A stretch of DNA of 64,000 nucleotides from Algimonas ampicilliniresistens (lineage in GTDB: Bacteria > Pseudomonadota > Alphaproteobacteria > Caulobacterales > Maricaulaceae): contig NZ_BSNK01000001.1 of the NCBI RefSeq assembly GCF_030159955.1, forward strand, positions 1,364,001-1,428,000, written 5' to 3'. The notes under the pieces are model-generated. The model did no database searches and was not told the DNA's origin. It was given only the letters and a program-made list of their open reading frames with translations. Below are positions 9,843 to 19,675 of the stretch, piece by piece (the first letter of the stretch is position 1; every line of letters starts with the position of its first letter). A program made the translations under genes and the position numbers.

Positions 9843-11002
9843 GCTAAAATTGACATAATCGCGTCGGCCGCTCGGTCAGACGCACTTCCAGACCCGGCGC
9901 CCATGCGTCGGGTTTCGTGTTTCAGCGCTTCACGTACGGCCTCTGCCATGCCGGGGTTTCCAATGATGTCGATTAAAGCCTGGCTAGGCGCGTCCGTCAT
10001 GATGTCGTCTTGAACGAATTCGGGCATCAACGGATCCTCCAGATCGGGATCGCTTGCAACCGCCGAAATATTGACCAGCGAGAAGAAGGGCGGCTTAAAT
10101 AGCCGACTGGCGACAACATAGGTCAAGGGCGAAAGCCTATAGAGCACCGACGTGGGTACACCGGCTGCGGCAAGTTGGGTCGTAATCGTTCCAGAGCAGG
10201 CCATCGCCCCGTCCATCACTGACATCGCGTCGATTAGCTCATCTTGATCGATCAGGTGAACGTCCCGCCCCTCTAGTTGTGGCTCCACAAGATGCCGGAC
10301 TGGATCGGCGATCACACAAAGCGCTTGCAGATCTGGGTATTCAGCACTCAGCCTATCATGGGCCAAAATGAGTGCCGGTCCGACGCGTTCGATTTCAGAC
10401 GGGCGACTGCCGAAAAAGAACCCAACTGTCATCGCAGTCGATTTGAGGTTATGACGTGAGAGAAAGGCTAAACGGTCACCGGCCGAGTAATCTGTATCCA
10501 GAACGGGATTGCCAACGAAGGTTTGAGGTAATCCGGCTGCTTCAAAAAATGGCGCGTCCATAGGCTGTGTCGATAGCAAATGATCAACATAACGCGCGAG
10601 GATTTTTGCCCGACCAGAGCGCATGGCCCACACTTGAGGCGCGACATATTTTATAATGTGACCCGTATAACCACGCGCTTTCAGAGCCTTCGCAATGCGG
10701 ACCATGAACCCCCAACTATCGATCAGGATGACAGATTGAGGGTTGGTTTTCATAATTATCTCAGTAGCTTCACGAACTTTCTTGAGCACGAATCCATAGG
10801 CTTTCAGGCCTTCGACAAAGCCGAGGATCGCCAAGCCGTCTATATCCATTCGGCTCTCGAGACCGGTCTCTTTTAGGGCTGACCCGCCAATCGCGGAGAG
10901 TTTTAAATTTGGGTTTTTGCGATTGAGCGCGTGCGCTAATCCTGCACCCAATTGATCGCCAGATGGCTCCGCCGCCACGATAAAAATATCAGGTCGATCC
11001 AC
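9839..11002 (-). CDS. lpxB: LpxB, lipid-A-disaccharide synthase
   Basis: Peripheral membrane glycosyltransferase (GT19) of 387 residues that joins UDP-2,3-diacylglucosamine to lipid X. Family segments are [16 protein letters not shown] at the N-terminus, [30 protein letters not shown] and [21 protein letters not shown]. The GTG at 11002 is chosen: it begins [16 protein letters not shown], has GAAGAG upstream and overlaps lpxI by 14 nt. An in-frame ATG at 11047 would add 15 atypical residues. It is the last gene of the long envelope operon, and its stop codon interlocks with that of gltA. Confidence 0.95.
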   Translation of the reverse strand: MDRPDIFIVAAEPSGDQLGAGLAHALNRKNPNLKLSAIGGSALKETGLESRMDIDGLAILGFVEGLKAYGFVLKKVREATEIIMKTNPQSVILIDSWGFMVRIAKALKARGYTGHIIKYVAPQVWAMRSGRAKILARYVDHLLSTQPMDAPFFEAAGLPQTFVGNPVLDTDYSAGDRLAFLSRHNLKSTAMTVGFFFGSRPSEIERVGPALILAHDRLSAEYPDLQALCVIADPVRHLVEPQLEGRDVHLIDQDELIDAMSVMDGAMACSGTITTQLAAAGVPTSVLYRLSPLTYVVASRLFKPPFFSLVNISAVASDPDLEDPLMPEFVQDDIMTDAPSQALIDIIGNPGMAEAVREALKHETRRMGAGSGSASDRAADAIMSILA

Positions 11003-11846
11003 GGGACGTTCTCTTCGGTAGGCCAACAATAAACACGCCATGTTCATCGGCCAGACGGATCGTCTCAGCCCGGTCGATCACAAAGGCTTCGCCAGCATCA
11101 GCAATGATCCCTGCCAATCCAGCATGCGCTGCGAGCTCGATTGTCCGAGGTCCGATCGTTGGAAGGTCAACGCGGCTGTCTTGACCGGGCTTGACCCGCT
11201 TGGCGAGCACACCGACACGTTGGACGGGATTCCCACGCAGCGCGTCAGGCAGCGTTGCCACGCGTTCCAACATAGCGTCCGTGCCTTCCTGGGCCTCGAC
11301 GGCCAGCACAACACCATCTGCGACGACAGCCCCCTGCCCGATATCCTTCTCCCCAATGAATTCCGCGATCTCCATTGCGCGCTGAGCATCCTCGCGATGA
11401 TCTTTAGACATAGAATGGAGGCCGAGAGGACCATCGCGCAGAAGAAGGGTTTGGCAAAGATCCTGAGCAGACACGATTTCAAATCCTCGGGATTCGAAAA
11501 TGCCTAAGACATGTCGGAGTAAGGCATCATCCCCGGATTTAGCCGCAACCAGTGTGCCCGGCAAATAGCGCATGGCACTCATATCTGGTTTGAAGTTAGA
11601 GAAATCTGGACGCCCGACTGTACCGGCGAGGCAGACATGGGTGATCCGCGCTTTCTCCAAAACTTTCATGATCTTGCCGAATTTCGCCAGAGGAAACCTC
11701 TGTGAGTTAGAAAACCGACCCGGTTTGGAGTCTGGGTCAATCTCGATGATCGTCAGCTCTGTTTCGCTTTGACGTAAGGACTGAGCGACATAGAGGGGGA
11801 GATCTCCGCCTCCTGCGATCAAGCCAACATGGCGTGTTTTGGACAT
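10989..11846 (-). CDS. lpxI: LpxI, UDP-2,3-diacylglucosamine pyrophosphatase
   Basis: Hydrolyses UDP-2,3-diacylglucosamine to lipid X and UMP. This is the alphaproteobacterial replacement for LpxH and is unrelated to it in fold. The 285-residue protein starts KTRHVGLIAGGGDLPLYVAQ and contains the family segments HVCLAGTVGRPDF, AKSGDDALLRHVLG and a C-terminal part with KRVKPGQDSRVDLPTIGP. It lies between lpxA (2 nt gap) and lpxB (14 nt overlap), which fits its step in lipid A synthesis. Confidence 0.95.
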   Translation of the reverse strand: MSKTRHVGLIAGGGDLPLYVAQSLRQSETELTIIEIDPDSKPGRFSNSQRFPLAKFGKIMKVLEKARITHVCLAGTVGRPDFSNFKPDMSAMRYLPGTLVAAKSGDDALLRHVLGIFESRGFEIVSAQDLCQTLLLRDGPLGLHSMSKDHREDAQRAMEIAEFIGEKDIGQGAVVADGVVLAVEAQEGTDAMLERVATLPDALRGNPVQRVGVLAKRVKPGQDSRVDLPTIGPRTIELAAHAGLAGIIADAGEAFVIDRAETIRLADEHGVFIVGLPKRTSRGST

Positions 11847-11848
11847 GA

Positions 11849-12652
11849 CTATCGCCGCATATCCGGCATGGTCAGGTTACGTCCGCTACTTTGTGCTTGG
11901 ATAAACGCGATAATTTCCATCACGAGTGGCTCATCTGCATAAAGCCGTGTTGCGTCCTCAATCCGTTCTGCGAGCGTTCCTTCATAGGCAAATAATTGCC
12001 GATATGCGGCACGCATCCGGTGAATTTGAGATCGGTCGAACCCTCGGCGCTTCAGGCCAACAATGTTCAAACCCTGAAGCTGCGCAGCATTTCCCATAAC
12101 AAGGCCATAAGGAATGACATCATTGGTCACCAAGGCCATCCCAGCAATAAAGGCGTAATGGCCAATACGCGTATGTTGATGAACGGCACACACGCCGCCA
12201 AGCGTCACATAATCGCCAATCGTTACATTCCCGCCGACCTGCGCATAGTTTGACAACGTCACATGATGACCGACCTGACATTCATGCGCGATGTGAGAGC
12301 CAACCATGAAATAGCAATCGGTCCCGATACGGGTCACAGGTTTGCCGACATCGGTTCCAGGATGGATATTGACCATCTCTCGGAACGTGCAGCGATCTCC
12401 GATCTCGATGCCGATCTTGGCTTTACCCTTATGTTTGAAGTCCTGCGGCGGGTATCCCATTGAGACTTGGGGGTAGAGCAGACAGTCCGCCCCGATCTTC
12501 GTATGACCATCAAGCGTGACATGGCTGACCAATTTTGTCCGGTCGCCCAGTTCAACGGATGGACCGACCGTACAAAACGGACCAACCTCAACATTGTCAC
12601 CCAACTTTGCGGCGGGATCGACGATCGATGTCGGATGAATGAGAGCCGTCAT
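11849..12652 (-). CDS. lpxA: LpxA, UDP-N-acetylglucosamine 3-O-acyltransferase
   Basis: First enzyme of lipid A synthesis; it transfers a 3-hydroxyacyl chain from ACP to UDP-GlcNAc. The 267-residue protein begins IHPTSIVDPAAKLGDNVEVG, with hexapeptide repeats of a left-handed β-helix through about residue 190. HIAHECQVGHH contains the catalytic histidine region. A helical C-terminal domain follows (LKRRGFDRSQIHRMRAAY). Three nt separate it from fabZ, and both draw on the same hydroxyacyl-ACP pool. Confidence 0.96.
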   Translation of the reverse strand: MTALIHPTSIVDPAAKLGDNVEVGPFCTVGPSVELGDRTKLVSHVTLDGHTKIGADCLLYPQVSMGYPPQDFKHKGKAKIGIEIGDRCTFREMVNIHPGTDVGKPVTRIGTDCYFMVGSHIAHECQVGHHVTLSNYAQVGGNVTIGDYVTLGGVCAVHQHTRIGHYAFIAGMALVTNDVIPYGLVMGNAAQLQGLNIVGLKRRGFDRSQIHRMRAAYRQLFAYEGTLAERIEDATRLYADEPLVMEIIAFIQAQSSGRNLTMPDMRR

Positions 12653-12655
12653 AAT

Positions 12656-13105
12656 TTACAGGTCATAAGTCAGTGGACTGGCAAGAAACTCGACGCTTAA
12701 AGCTCTGACGCCATTACATTCGGCGCGCCCTTTAAACCGATAAATATTTCGACGAACATCGATGAGTTCGGCATGCAAGTCGAGTGTCTCCCCAGGAACG
12801 ACTGGACGGCGAAAACGCGCTTTATCAATCCCAGTAAATGCCAGAAACGCATCGTCTTTGACCATACCGCCAAGGACACCAATCAACGCCCCAGTCTGAG
12901 CGACCATTTCGATCATGAGAACACCTGGTAAAATAGGCCGATCTGGGAAATGCCCACGAAAGACATCCCACTCAGGCGAAATATGAACCTGAGCGTGCGT
13001 GGCTTTTCCATCAAATGAGAGCACCCGATCAACCAACATGGCGGGCGGGCCGTGCGGCAACAACTCGGACACCTGCGCCTTTTCAATTGGGAATCTATGG
13101 GTCAT
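12656..13105 (-). CDS. fabZ: FabZ, 3-hydroxyacyl-ACP dehydratase
   Basis: Hot-dog-fold dehydratase of 149 residues acting in fatty-acid elongation. It competes with LpxA/LpxD for 3-hydroxyacyl-ACP. The active-site helix motif [17 protein letters not shown] carries catalytic His52 and Glu66, preceded by the family opening [14 protein letters not shown]. The ATG overlaps the lpxD stop by 4 nt and lpxA follows after 3 nt, so the balance of fatty-acid and lipid A synthesis is probably set by coordinate translation. Confidence 0.96.
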   Translation of the reverse strand: MTHRFPIEKAQVSELLPHGPPAMLVDRVLSFDGKATHAQVHISPEWDVFRGHFPDRPILPGVLMIEMVAQTGALIGVLGGMVKDDAFLAFTGIDKARFRRPVVPGETLDLHAELIDVRRNIYRFKGRAECNGVRALSVEFLASPLTYDL

Positions 13106-14034
13106 TTTTTCAATGCGCGTTTCGCTTGGGCCACAATCTTCATATGCTCACGTATTGGCATAGCTGGAATCCCCGACCAAGTCTCACCCGCCGGAACATC
13201 ATGCATAACACCCGCGAATGCCGCGAGACGCGCGCCCGCACCAACTGTGATATGGTCAGCAAGACCCGCACTCCCGCCCATCATGACGCCTTCTCCAATG
13301 TGGCATGATCCAGACAGACCCACGCGCCCGGCCAAGAGGCAACCTCGCTCTAGCACGCAGTTATGAGCAATCTGGACCAAATTGTCGATTTGGCAGTCAT
13401 CCCCAATCGTCGTGTCTCCAAGCTGCCCCCGATCGATACAAACGTTGGACCCAATTCCGACTCTATCGCCGATCACAACACGACCTACATGAGGAACAGG
13501 AAGAATGGAGCCGTCAGGCCCCACCACAACACCAAAGCCAGCACCACCGACAACGGTACATGCACCAATATTGACGTTATCTCCGATGACCGCGTTTTCG
13601 ATGACTGTATTGGGGCCGATAACGGTGTTTTCGCCGATCGTGACCCCCGGTCCGATGTGCACGGACGGATGTATCTTTGCCGTTGAAGCAATGTTGGTTG
13701 GGGTTTCGGCACAGTCCACCAAAATGTCTGTCGAACGAGCCAGATGGTATTTCGGCAGTTTACAGATGATCGGTATAATATTGCGTGCCGCAACGGCTTC
13801 GGACAGGCTAGCTGTAACGAAGCAGGCCGAAGCCTTAGCGGTTTCAAGTGCGCCGACATTTCGGCGACTATCTAAAAAAGTGATATCGGACGGTTTAGAT
13901 TCAGCCAAAGATGATGGCTGACATATCTTCTCTTCGCCAAAGCTACCCTCAGGCGGCGTCAGATCCAGTCTAACGCAGAGTTCCGACACGGTCATGTCGG
14001 CTTCCCGCAGGGAATAAAAGCGCGTGTCGATCAT
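13102..14034 (-). CDS. lpxD: LpxD, UDP-3-O-acylglucosamine N-acyltransferase
   Basis: Third lipid A step: N-acylation of the 3-O-acyl-glucosamine. The 310-residue protein has an N-terminal uridine-binding domain (about 1-105), then a left-handed β-helix of hexapeptide repeats ([20 protein letters not shown] onward). The region [20 protein letters not shown] holds the catalytic histidine. A short C-terminal helix ends it. The N-terminus [19 protein letters not shown] fits the family better than the internal Met14. A stable hairpin lies between skp and this gene. Confidence 0.95.
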   Translation of the reverse strand: MIDTRFYSLREADMTVSELCVRLDLTPPEGSFGEEKICQPSSLAESKPSDITFLDSRRNVGALETAKASACFVTASLSEAVAARNIIPIICKLPKYHLARSTDILVDCAETPTNIASTAKIHPSVHIGPGVTIGENTVIGPNTVIENAVIGDNVNIGACTVVGGAGFGVVVGPDGSILPVPHVGRVVIGDRVGIGSNVCIDRGQLGDTTIGDDCQIDNLVQIAHNCVLERGCLLAGRVGLSGSCHIGEGVMMGGSAGLADHITVGAGARLAAFAGVMHDVPAGETWSGIPAMPIREHMKIVAQAKRALKK

Positions 14035-14046
14035 ATAAAATGGATA

Positions 14047-14066
14047 AGGGGCGGATGTCCGCCCCT
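14047..14066 (-). terminator. Hairpin between skp and lpxD
   Basis: A perfect eight-base-pair GC-rich stem (AGGGGCGG at 14047-14054, CCGCCCCT at 14059-14066) encloses a four-base loop in the 82-nt gap between the skp stop and the lpxD start. Read in the gene direction it is followed by TTATCCATTTTAT, not a clean T-run. It may be a partial terminator or an RNA-stabilising hairpin that sets different levels of bamA/skp and lpxD-lpxB. Confidence 0.55.
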
Positions 14067-14116
14067 CAAAACACGTCGCGTGTCAGCAGGTAACCGACCA
14101 ATTGTCGGGTGCCGTT

Positions 14117-14701
14117 TTAGCCGCGTGGAAGTCTTTCGCGTGTCACGGGAACAGTCGTCATTTGCGAGTTAAGGCGCGCAAGGACCGTTGTCGTGATGTC
14201 GGCAGGCTCACCGTAAATGACAAGCTGACGCTCAAGAACAACATCGGCGTTCCGCTCTTTAGCGATTTGGTCGATGATGGACTTGATCTTAGCATTCACG
14301 AGCTGACGCGCCTTGCCTTCCGTCATCTGCAATTCCCGTTGCGCAATCGCCATTTCTTGCTGAAGCGCTTGGGTGTCTTTTTGGTAGGTCAGGATCTGTG
14401 ATTTCAGAGCAGCATCCGCCAAAACTTGCTGCTGGGACTTCCCATCAACAGCGACTTCAATCGTTTTACCGCGAGATTGCAAAGGGTCGGCTTTCGCTTT
14501 CAACTGAGTGCCTGTCGTTTCGGCCATGGTTTTGAGTTGACGTGTGACGTGCTGACCAACGGAGCTATCATTATAGACCTTTGCCGTATCAACGACGAGA
14601 ATAGTGCTCTGCGCAAAGGCCGAAACACTCGTCAAAGCCGCCAATGTAACGCCAGCAAATGCCGTCAATGTTGCGCGGTAAGTATATTTGAAATTGAACA
14701 T
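14117..14701 (-). CDS. skp: OmpH/Skp-family periplasmic chaperone
   Basis: Periplasmic chaperone that holds unfolded outer-membrane proteins on their way to BamA. The 194-residue protein has a signal peptide (MFNFKYTYRATLTAFAGVT…SAFAQ, cleavage near residue 30). The OmpH-type start STILVVDTAKVYNDSS follows, then a long charged helical region rich in Gln, Lys and Glu, as in Skp tentacles. The ATG at 14701 is chosen because the upstream in-frame region overlaps bamA and has no signal sequence. It begins one base after the bamA stop, consistent with their joint role. Confidence 0.9.
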   Translation of the reverse strand: MFNFKYTYRATLTAFAGVTLAALTSVSAFAQSTILVVDTAKVYNDSSVGQHVTRQLKTMAETTGTQLKAKADPLQSRGKTIEVAVDGKSQQQVLADAALKSQILTYQKDTQALQQEMAIAQRELQMTEGKARQLVNAKIKSIIDQIAKERNADVVLERQLVIYGEPADITTTVLARLNSQMTTVPVTRERLPRG

Positions 14702-14702
14702 T

Positions 14703-17213
14703 CTAGAACCTCGTACGGGTTGTGAACTGGAACGACTGTCTGTCGTCAAAAGGTTGTTTGACGATCGGCTGCGTGAAGTCGAAGCGGATCGGGCCAAACG
14801 GGCTCTCCCAGAAAATACTGGCCCCGGCTGTGACACGTGGATCGAGTGTGTCGATTGTGCGCTGACAAATAACACTAGCTGTCGTCACACCTTCACAACT
14901 CGCACCTGCCGTCAGTCCTGACGTGCCAGGATCGATGACAATATTATACTGGAAGTCTTCGTCCAGCAAACCGACTGTGCCGGCCTCAATGAAAATAGAG
15001 CCCAGAAGCTGCGGAACACCAACCGGAAAACTCACCTCCGCTGCAGCTAGGCCAAACAGATTGCCACCCAAAGCCTGACGTCTGCCATCAACACCGCCGC
15101 TAGTGCCGGTCGGAATCAACGTCGAACCGCTGTCGGCTACATAGTTGATAACGCGCGGGCCAATCCCGGCATTATCGAAGCCGCGAAATTCGAAATTACC
15201 CTTAAAGTAGCGATCATTGACTTGGACGGGATCTCCGCCCCAGCCACGAATATAACCGCCAGAGAGGGCTGCAGAGGCAATAACGCCCGGGAACAGACCT
15301 TTGTAGTAATTGCCTCGAACATCGGTCCGCAGATAGCGAACGTCACCACCAACACCGGCGACATCTTGGCTAAAGCGGAAGTCGAAGCCGCCTGTCGGCG
15401 TGATCGGATCGTTTCGGCGATCCCAAGCAAACGTGTATCCAAGGATCGACGAGAGCCGCCCCCCAACCTGCTGGCAGAGGGATAGAAGCTGCGTGTTTTG
15501 AGCCGTCAGCGTGTTATCGAGTGAACTCTGCAACACTTGATCACATTGATTTTCCTGTGGAAACTCAATCGACTCGGATCGGAGCGAGTATCGCCCCGAC
15601 AGATTTGTATTCTGGGTCAATGGGAAGGCGAGACTGACCTGACCACCTGTACGGGTTGAGCGGAAGCCAGCTTCATCCAAGAAGTCAATAATGACGTCGA
15701 ACAACTCAACACTACCGGCAAGGTTTCGGCCCAAAAAGCGTGGCTCAGTGAAGCGGAGATCGATTTCCCGACGATTTGACGAGGCCCGAATAACGAACCG
15801 CATAAGCTGACCACGGCCACGAAGGTTTCGTTGTGTGATTGATAGATCGACGAGGAATGCGTCCGCTGAAGAGAAACCCGCAGAAAAGGATAGCTCACCC
15901 GTGGGCTGCTCTTTAACACTAACTTCGACCACGGCGCGATCTGGCGAAGACCCTTGTGTCTCTTCAATTTCAACTTCTTCGAAGAAGCGAAGCGCCCGAA
16001 CGCGGTTTCTCGATCGGTCTAATAGAATCCGGTTGAATGCGTCGCCTTCAACCAGCTCCATCTCGCGGCGAATAACGTAATCGAGTGTTGTCGTATTCCC
16101 GACAATATCAATCCGTTCAATGTAGACGCGCGGGCCTTCAACCACGTTGAAGACAAGGTCTACAGTTTTGCTATCCCGATCAAGGCGAAGATCCTGCTGG
16201 ATATCGACAAAGGCATAACCGCTAGTGCCAGCCGCGAAGTTGAGATTGTCAATCGCCGACTCGATTTGAGACGAGTTGAACACTTCGCCTTCTTGAATAT
16301 TGACGAGGCGTTCGAGGAAATCCTTGTTGAGCGCTTCCAACTCGGTCTCAACCGAAATGTCGCCCCAACGATATTCGCCGCCTTCATCCAATGTGAAGGT
16401 GACATAGAAGTCTTCTTGGTCGGGCGTTAGCTCTGCGACAGCCGAGACCACTCTGAAATCAGCGAAACCACGGTCTGTGTAAAACGTCCGCAACTGCTCG
16501 CGATCAAATTCCAGACGGCCTGGATCATAATTATCGTTCGAGCTGAAGAGCTTCCACCAAATCGACTCTGCGGTGACGATTTCTTTGCGCAGTTTGCGGT
16601 CAGAGAACTCGGAATTGCCGATAAAGTTGATTCGTTTGATCCCAGTGACGGGGCCTTCTGAGATTTCAAAAATGAGATCGACGCGGTTTTGCGGCTGCTC
16701 GATGACTTTTGGTTCCACAGTCGCACCAAAACGACCAGACTGGCGATAAAGTTCGATGATCCGCTGAACATCTTCCTGAACTTGAGCGCGGGTGAAGAGT
16801 GAACGCGGTTCTGCCGTGATCTCATCATTGATCTTGTCGGTCTTGAGGGACTTATTCCCTTCAAAAATCACACGGTTGATGATCGGATTTTCAATCACTT
16901 GGATCAGAACATTGCCATCGCGTGGGTCAATGATGACATCGGCGAATAAGCCTGTTGCATAAAGCGTTTTCAGGCTGAGATCGATCCGGTCCTCTGAATA
17001 GGGATCACCGGGGGCAAACAGTAGGTAGGACGCGACCGTATTGGCCTCAACGCGCTGGTTACCAATGACCTGAATATTCCGGATACGTGTTGGAGGCTGA
17101 TAGGTCGGCGCTTGAGCCGTTGGCGAGCCGACATCCTGCGCGAAGGCAGGCGCGCCCATCATTCCAAAGCAAAGGGCGACCACCAAACCAAGCCAAAGCT
17201 TCGCTTGGCTCAT
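14703..17213 (-). CDS. bamA: BamA, outer-membrane protein assembly factor
   Basis: Core of the BAM complex that inserts β-barrels into the outer membrane. The 836-residue precursor has a signal peptide MSQAKLWLGLVVALCFGMMG…AFAQ, five POTRA domains (IRNIQVIGNQRVEANTV begins the first) and a 16-strand Omp85 barrel. The conserved loop-6 motif RGF is in NFEFRGFDNAG, and the protein ends with the aromatic signature TTRTRF. The ATG at 17213 gives a proper signal peptide; another ATG at 17252 would add 13 residues. It sits between rseP and skp, the classic envelope order. Confidence 0.96.
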   Translation of the reverse strand: MSQAKLWLGLVVALCFGMMGAPAFAQDVGSPTAQAPTYQPPTRIRNIQVIGNQRVEANTVASYLLFAPGDPYSEDRIDLSLKTLYATGLFADVIIDPRDGNVLIQVIENPIINRVIFEGNKSLKTDKINDEITAEPRSLFTRAQVQEDVQRIIELYRQSGRFGATVEPKVIEQPQNRVDLIFEISEGPVTGIKRINFIGNSEFSDRKLRKEIVTAESIWWKLFSSNDNYDPGRLEFDREQLRTFYTDRGFADFRVVSAVAELTPDQEDFYVTFTLDEGGEYRWGDISVETELEALNKDFLERLVNIQEGEVFNSSQIESAIDNLNFAAGTSGYAFVDIQQDLRLDRDSKTVDLVFNVVEGPRVYIERIDIVGNTTTLDYVIRREMELVEGDAFNRILLDRSRNRVRALRFFEEVEIEETQGSSPDRAVVEVSVKEQPTGELSFSAGFSSADAFLVDLSITQRNLRGRGQLMRFVIRASSNRREIDLRFTEPRFLGRNLAGSVELFDVIIDFLDEAGFRSTRTGGQVSLAFPLTQNTNLSGRYSLRSESIEFPQENQCDQVLQSSLDNTLTAQNTQLLSLCQQVGGRLSSILGYTFAWDRRNDPITPTGGFDFRFSQDVAGVGGDVRYLRTDVRGNYYKGLFPGVIASAALSGGYIRGWGGDPVQVNDRYFKGNFEFRGFDNAGIGPRVINYVADSGSTLIPTGTSGGVDGRRQALGGNLFGLAAAEVSFPVGVPQLLGSIFIEAGTVGLLDEDFQYNIVIDPGTSGLTAGASCEGVTTASVICQRTIDTLDPRVTAGASIFWESPFGPIRFDFTQPIVKQPFDDRQSFQFTTRTRF

Positions 17214-17266
17214 TGGCTGTCGCCGTTCCGTCCATGTGTGGAGAAGTCCCATGCGTGGCAGTCCGG

Positions 17267-18439
17267 TTATAAGCTTCTGAAATAGCCGATGTCGTTGATG
17301 GTCAGGACAACAAAAAGCGCAAGTAACACAGCCATCCCCAACCTGAAACCGAGCTCCTGCTTTTTCTGGCTCAACGGCTTCCCGGCGATGGCTTCATACG
17401 CATAGAAGACGAGATGTCCACCATCCAGCATAGGGATCGGGATTAAATTCGCGAAACCCAATGCGACAGATATAGCGGCGCCTAGCTGCAACATGCGCAA
17501 AGCGAACGCTTTTAGCTTCTCTGAGACAGGGCGTTCGGCCTTCGCAACATCAACAGTCGACTTCCCGACCATAGTCGCAATCCGACCAATACTGCCTAAT
17601 TTTTCACCGTCCTCTTTGCCTGTAAATATCCGGCCGATATAATGTCCAGTAGAGGAAATAGTGAACACAACTTGTTTTGAACCAAAAACTAAAGCATCTA
17701 CAGGGCTATAATGACGACGCTCGATTTTAGCATCAGGTGAAATGCTGACCCCAAACTGACCGCGAGTCATGCGCCCACCGATAAAATCTTTATCTTCGAT
17801 CAGTCGGGGTGTGACAGTCACCTCAACACGCTCTGATCCGCGCTCAATGACCGTTTCAATCGGCGTATTACTGCGCATCTGGATATGTTGGCTCATATCA
17901 ACCCAGTCCCGAATGGTGCGCCCATCCATGGCAACAATACGGTCCCCGGACTGAACACCTGCGGCCGCAGCTGGACTTCCCTCTTCCACATCCCCGATTA
18001 ATGCCTCTGGATGAATCGTCTCGACCCATAAAACGACAATAGCGAACAGGATCACCGCTAAAATGAAGTTCGCCACTGGACCTGCTAAAACAACAAGCGC
18101 CCGTTGCCAGACAGGTCTGAAGTGAAAAATGTCGCTGACATCACCCTCTTCAGCTTTAATCGCCTCAAGCGCTTCGGCGTCAGGATTTGAGGCTGCGCCT
18201 GCATCGCCGGCGAACTTCACATACCCGCCCAGCGGAATCCGCGAGATCATCCAGTTTGTACCCGACTTCGCTTTGCGCTGATAAATGGCCCTCCCGAACC
18301 CAATGGAGAAGCGCTCAACCCGAATACCGAAAAACCGCGCAACGCTATAGTGACCTAGCTCGTGAAAGAAGATCAGCGCGGAGATCACCCCGAAAAAGGT
18401 AAGCGCGGCCAAGAAGATATAGATGATATCGGTAAGCAC
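17267..18439 (-). CDS. rseP: RseP, site-2 intramembrane zinc metalloprotease
   Basis: Inner-membrane S2P protease of 390 residues that cuts anti-sigma factors or signal-peptide remnants within the membrane. The zinc site HELGH is in the first membrane span (about residues 26-30). The second active-site motif NLIPIPMLDGGH (about residue 333-344) supplies the Asp ligand. A PDZ domain (DVEEGSPAAAAGVQSGDRIV) lies between. It follows dxr and precedes bamA, the usual envelope cluster. Its natural substrate cannot be told from this window, where no sigma-E/anti-sigma pair is present. Confidence 0.95.
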   Translation of the reverse strand: MLTDIIYIFLAALTFFGVISALIFFHELGHYSVARFFGIRVERFSIGFGRAIYQRKAKSGTNWMISRIPLGGYVKFAGDAGAASNPDAEALEAIKAEEGDVSDIFHFRPVWQRALVVLAGPVANFILAVILFAIVVLWVETIHPEALIGDVEEGSPAAAAGVQSGDRIVAMDGRTIRDWVDMSQHIQMRSNTPIETVIERGSERVEVTVTPRLIEDKDFIGGRMTRGQFGVSISPDAKIERRHYSPVDALVFGSKQVVFTISSTGHYIGRIFTGKEDGEKLGSIGRIATMVGKSTVDVAKAERPVSEKLKAFALRMLQLGAAISVALGFANLIPIPMLDGGHLVFYAYEAIAGKPLSQKKQELGFRLGMAVLLALFVVLTINDIGYFRSL

Positions 18440-18502
18440 AATGTCCTGCGTTTGGTCGTCCGATTCCGGACACGCAAGGCGATTGCCCGGATTGCAAAGC
18501 GC

Positions 18503-19675
18503 TTACAAGTTTACAATATGCTCATTAGCAGTCGCACGGGCGCGCTGATCCGCTCCGATAACCGCTTGCATATCGATTGGCGTGCGAGAAAACCCGGCAG
18601 TTCCAGCTAGTTTATCCAGCGCCTGCTCGCACGTTCGAGCGATATCGAGGAAACTAATGCGGCCCTGCAGGAAAGCCTCAACAGCGACTTCGTTGGCCGC
18701 ATTGAGTACGCAAGCAGCTTCACCGCCAGCCTCAAGAGCTTCGCGAGCTAAGCGCAGGGCCGGGAATCGCTCAAGATCAGGCTCAAAGAACGTCATTTGG
18801 CCAATTCTGGCGAAATTCAGGGGCTCAACGGGTGTCGCCATCCGTGACGGCCAAGCCAAGGCATAGGCAATCGGCGTGCGCATGTCCGGGGATCCCATTT
18901 GTGAGAGCACGGATCCGTCAACATACTCGACCATGGAATGAATGATGGATTGAGGATGAACGACGACATCAATTTCGGATGACGGTCGGTTGAACAACCA
19001 AGCTGCTTCAATCAACTCTAGTCCCTTATTCATCAAAGTCGCAGAATCGATGCTGATTTTTGAGCCCATGCTCCAGACGGGGTGCGCGAGGGCGTCTTCG
19101 CGGGACACTTGCTTTAAGGCCTCCATCGACGTTTCACGAAACGGTCCGCCCGACGCGGTCAGGATCAGTTTGCGGATCCCCTCTGGGCGCTCTGTGTCCA
19201 ACACCTGAAAGATCGCATTATGCTCAGAGTCGACAGGTAGTAGTGTTGTGCCGTGCCGTCTCACCGCATCCATGAAGGTTTCGCCGGCACAAACGAGGCA
19301 TTCCTTATTGGCCAAGGCAATTGTATTGCCCTGCGCTACAGCCGCCAGAGTTGGCTCTAATCCGGCTGCGCCAACAATCGCCGCCATTGTAATATCAGCG
19401 GATCGTCTAGCGAGTTCCACAAGCCCATCAGGCCCCGCTAATACTTCCACATCATAAGCTGACAACTTGGCGGTTAGTTGTGATTCGAGCGTTGCATCCG
19501 CGATGGCCACATGTTTCGCGGCAAATTGGATCGCCTGCTCCGCCAGCAAGTCGACATTCTTGTTGGCTGACAGGCCCACAACGTTGAAGGCTCCCGGCTC
19601 AGCGCGCCCGAGTAAGTCAAGCGTATTGAGCCCGATCGAACCCGTCGAACCCAGAATCGTAATCGACCGCGTCAT
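18503..19675 (-). CDS. dxr: Dxr, 1-deoxy-D-xylulose 5-phosphate reductoisomerase
   Basis: Makes MEP from DXP with NADPH in the non-mevalonate isoprenoid pathway. It feeds UppS two genes upstream. The NADPH-binding start is [18 protein letters not shown]. Metal and substrate residues are in [21 protein letters not shown] and [18 protein letters not shown]. The ATG at 19675 (390 residues) forms an ATGA overlap with the cdsA stop; a longer reading frame upstream runs through cdsA and has no family similarity. rseP follows after 63 nt. Confidence 0.96.
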   Translation of the reverse strand: MTRSITILGSTGSIGLNTLDLLGRAEPGAFNVVGLSANKNVDLLAEQAIQFAAKHVAIADATLESQLTAKLSAYDVEVLAGPDGLVELARRSADITMAAIVGAAGLEPTLAAVAQGNTIALANKECLVCAGETFMDAVRRHGTTLLPVDSEHNAIFQVLDTERPEGIRKLILTASGGPFRETSMEALKQVSREDALAHPVWSMGSKISIDSATLMNKGLELIEAAWLFNRPSSEIDVVVHPQSIIHSMVEYVDGSVLSQMGSPDMRTPIAYALAWPSRMATPVEPLNFARIGQMTFFEPDLERFPALRLAREALEAGGEAACVLNAANEVAVEAFLQGRISFLDIARTCEQALDKLAGTAGFSRTPIDMQAVIGADQRARATANEHIVNL

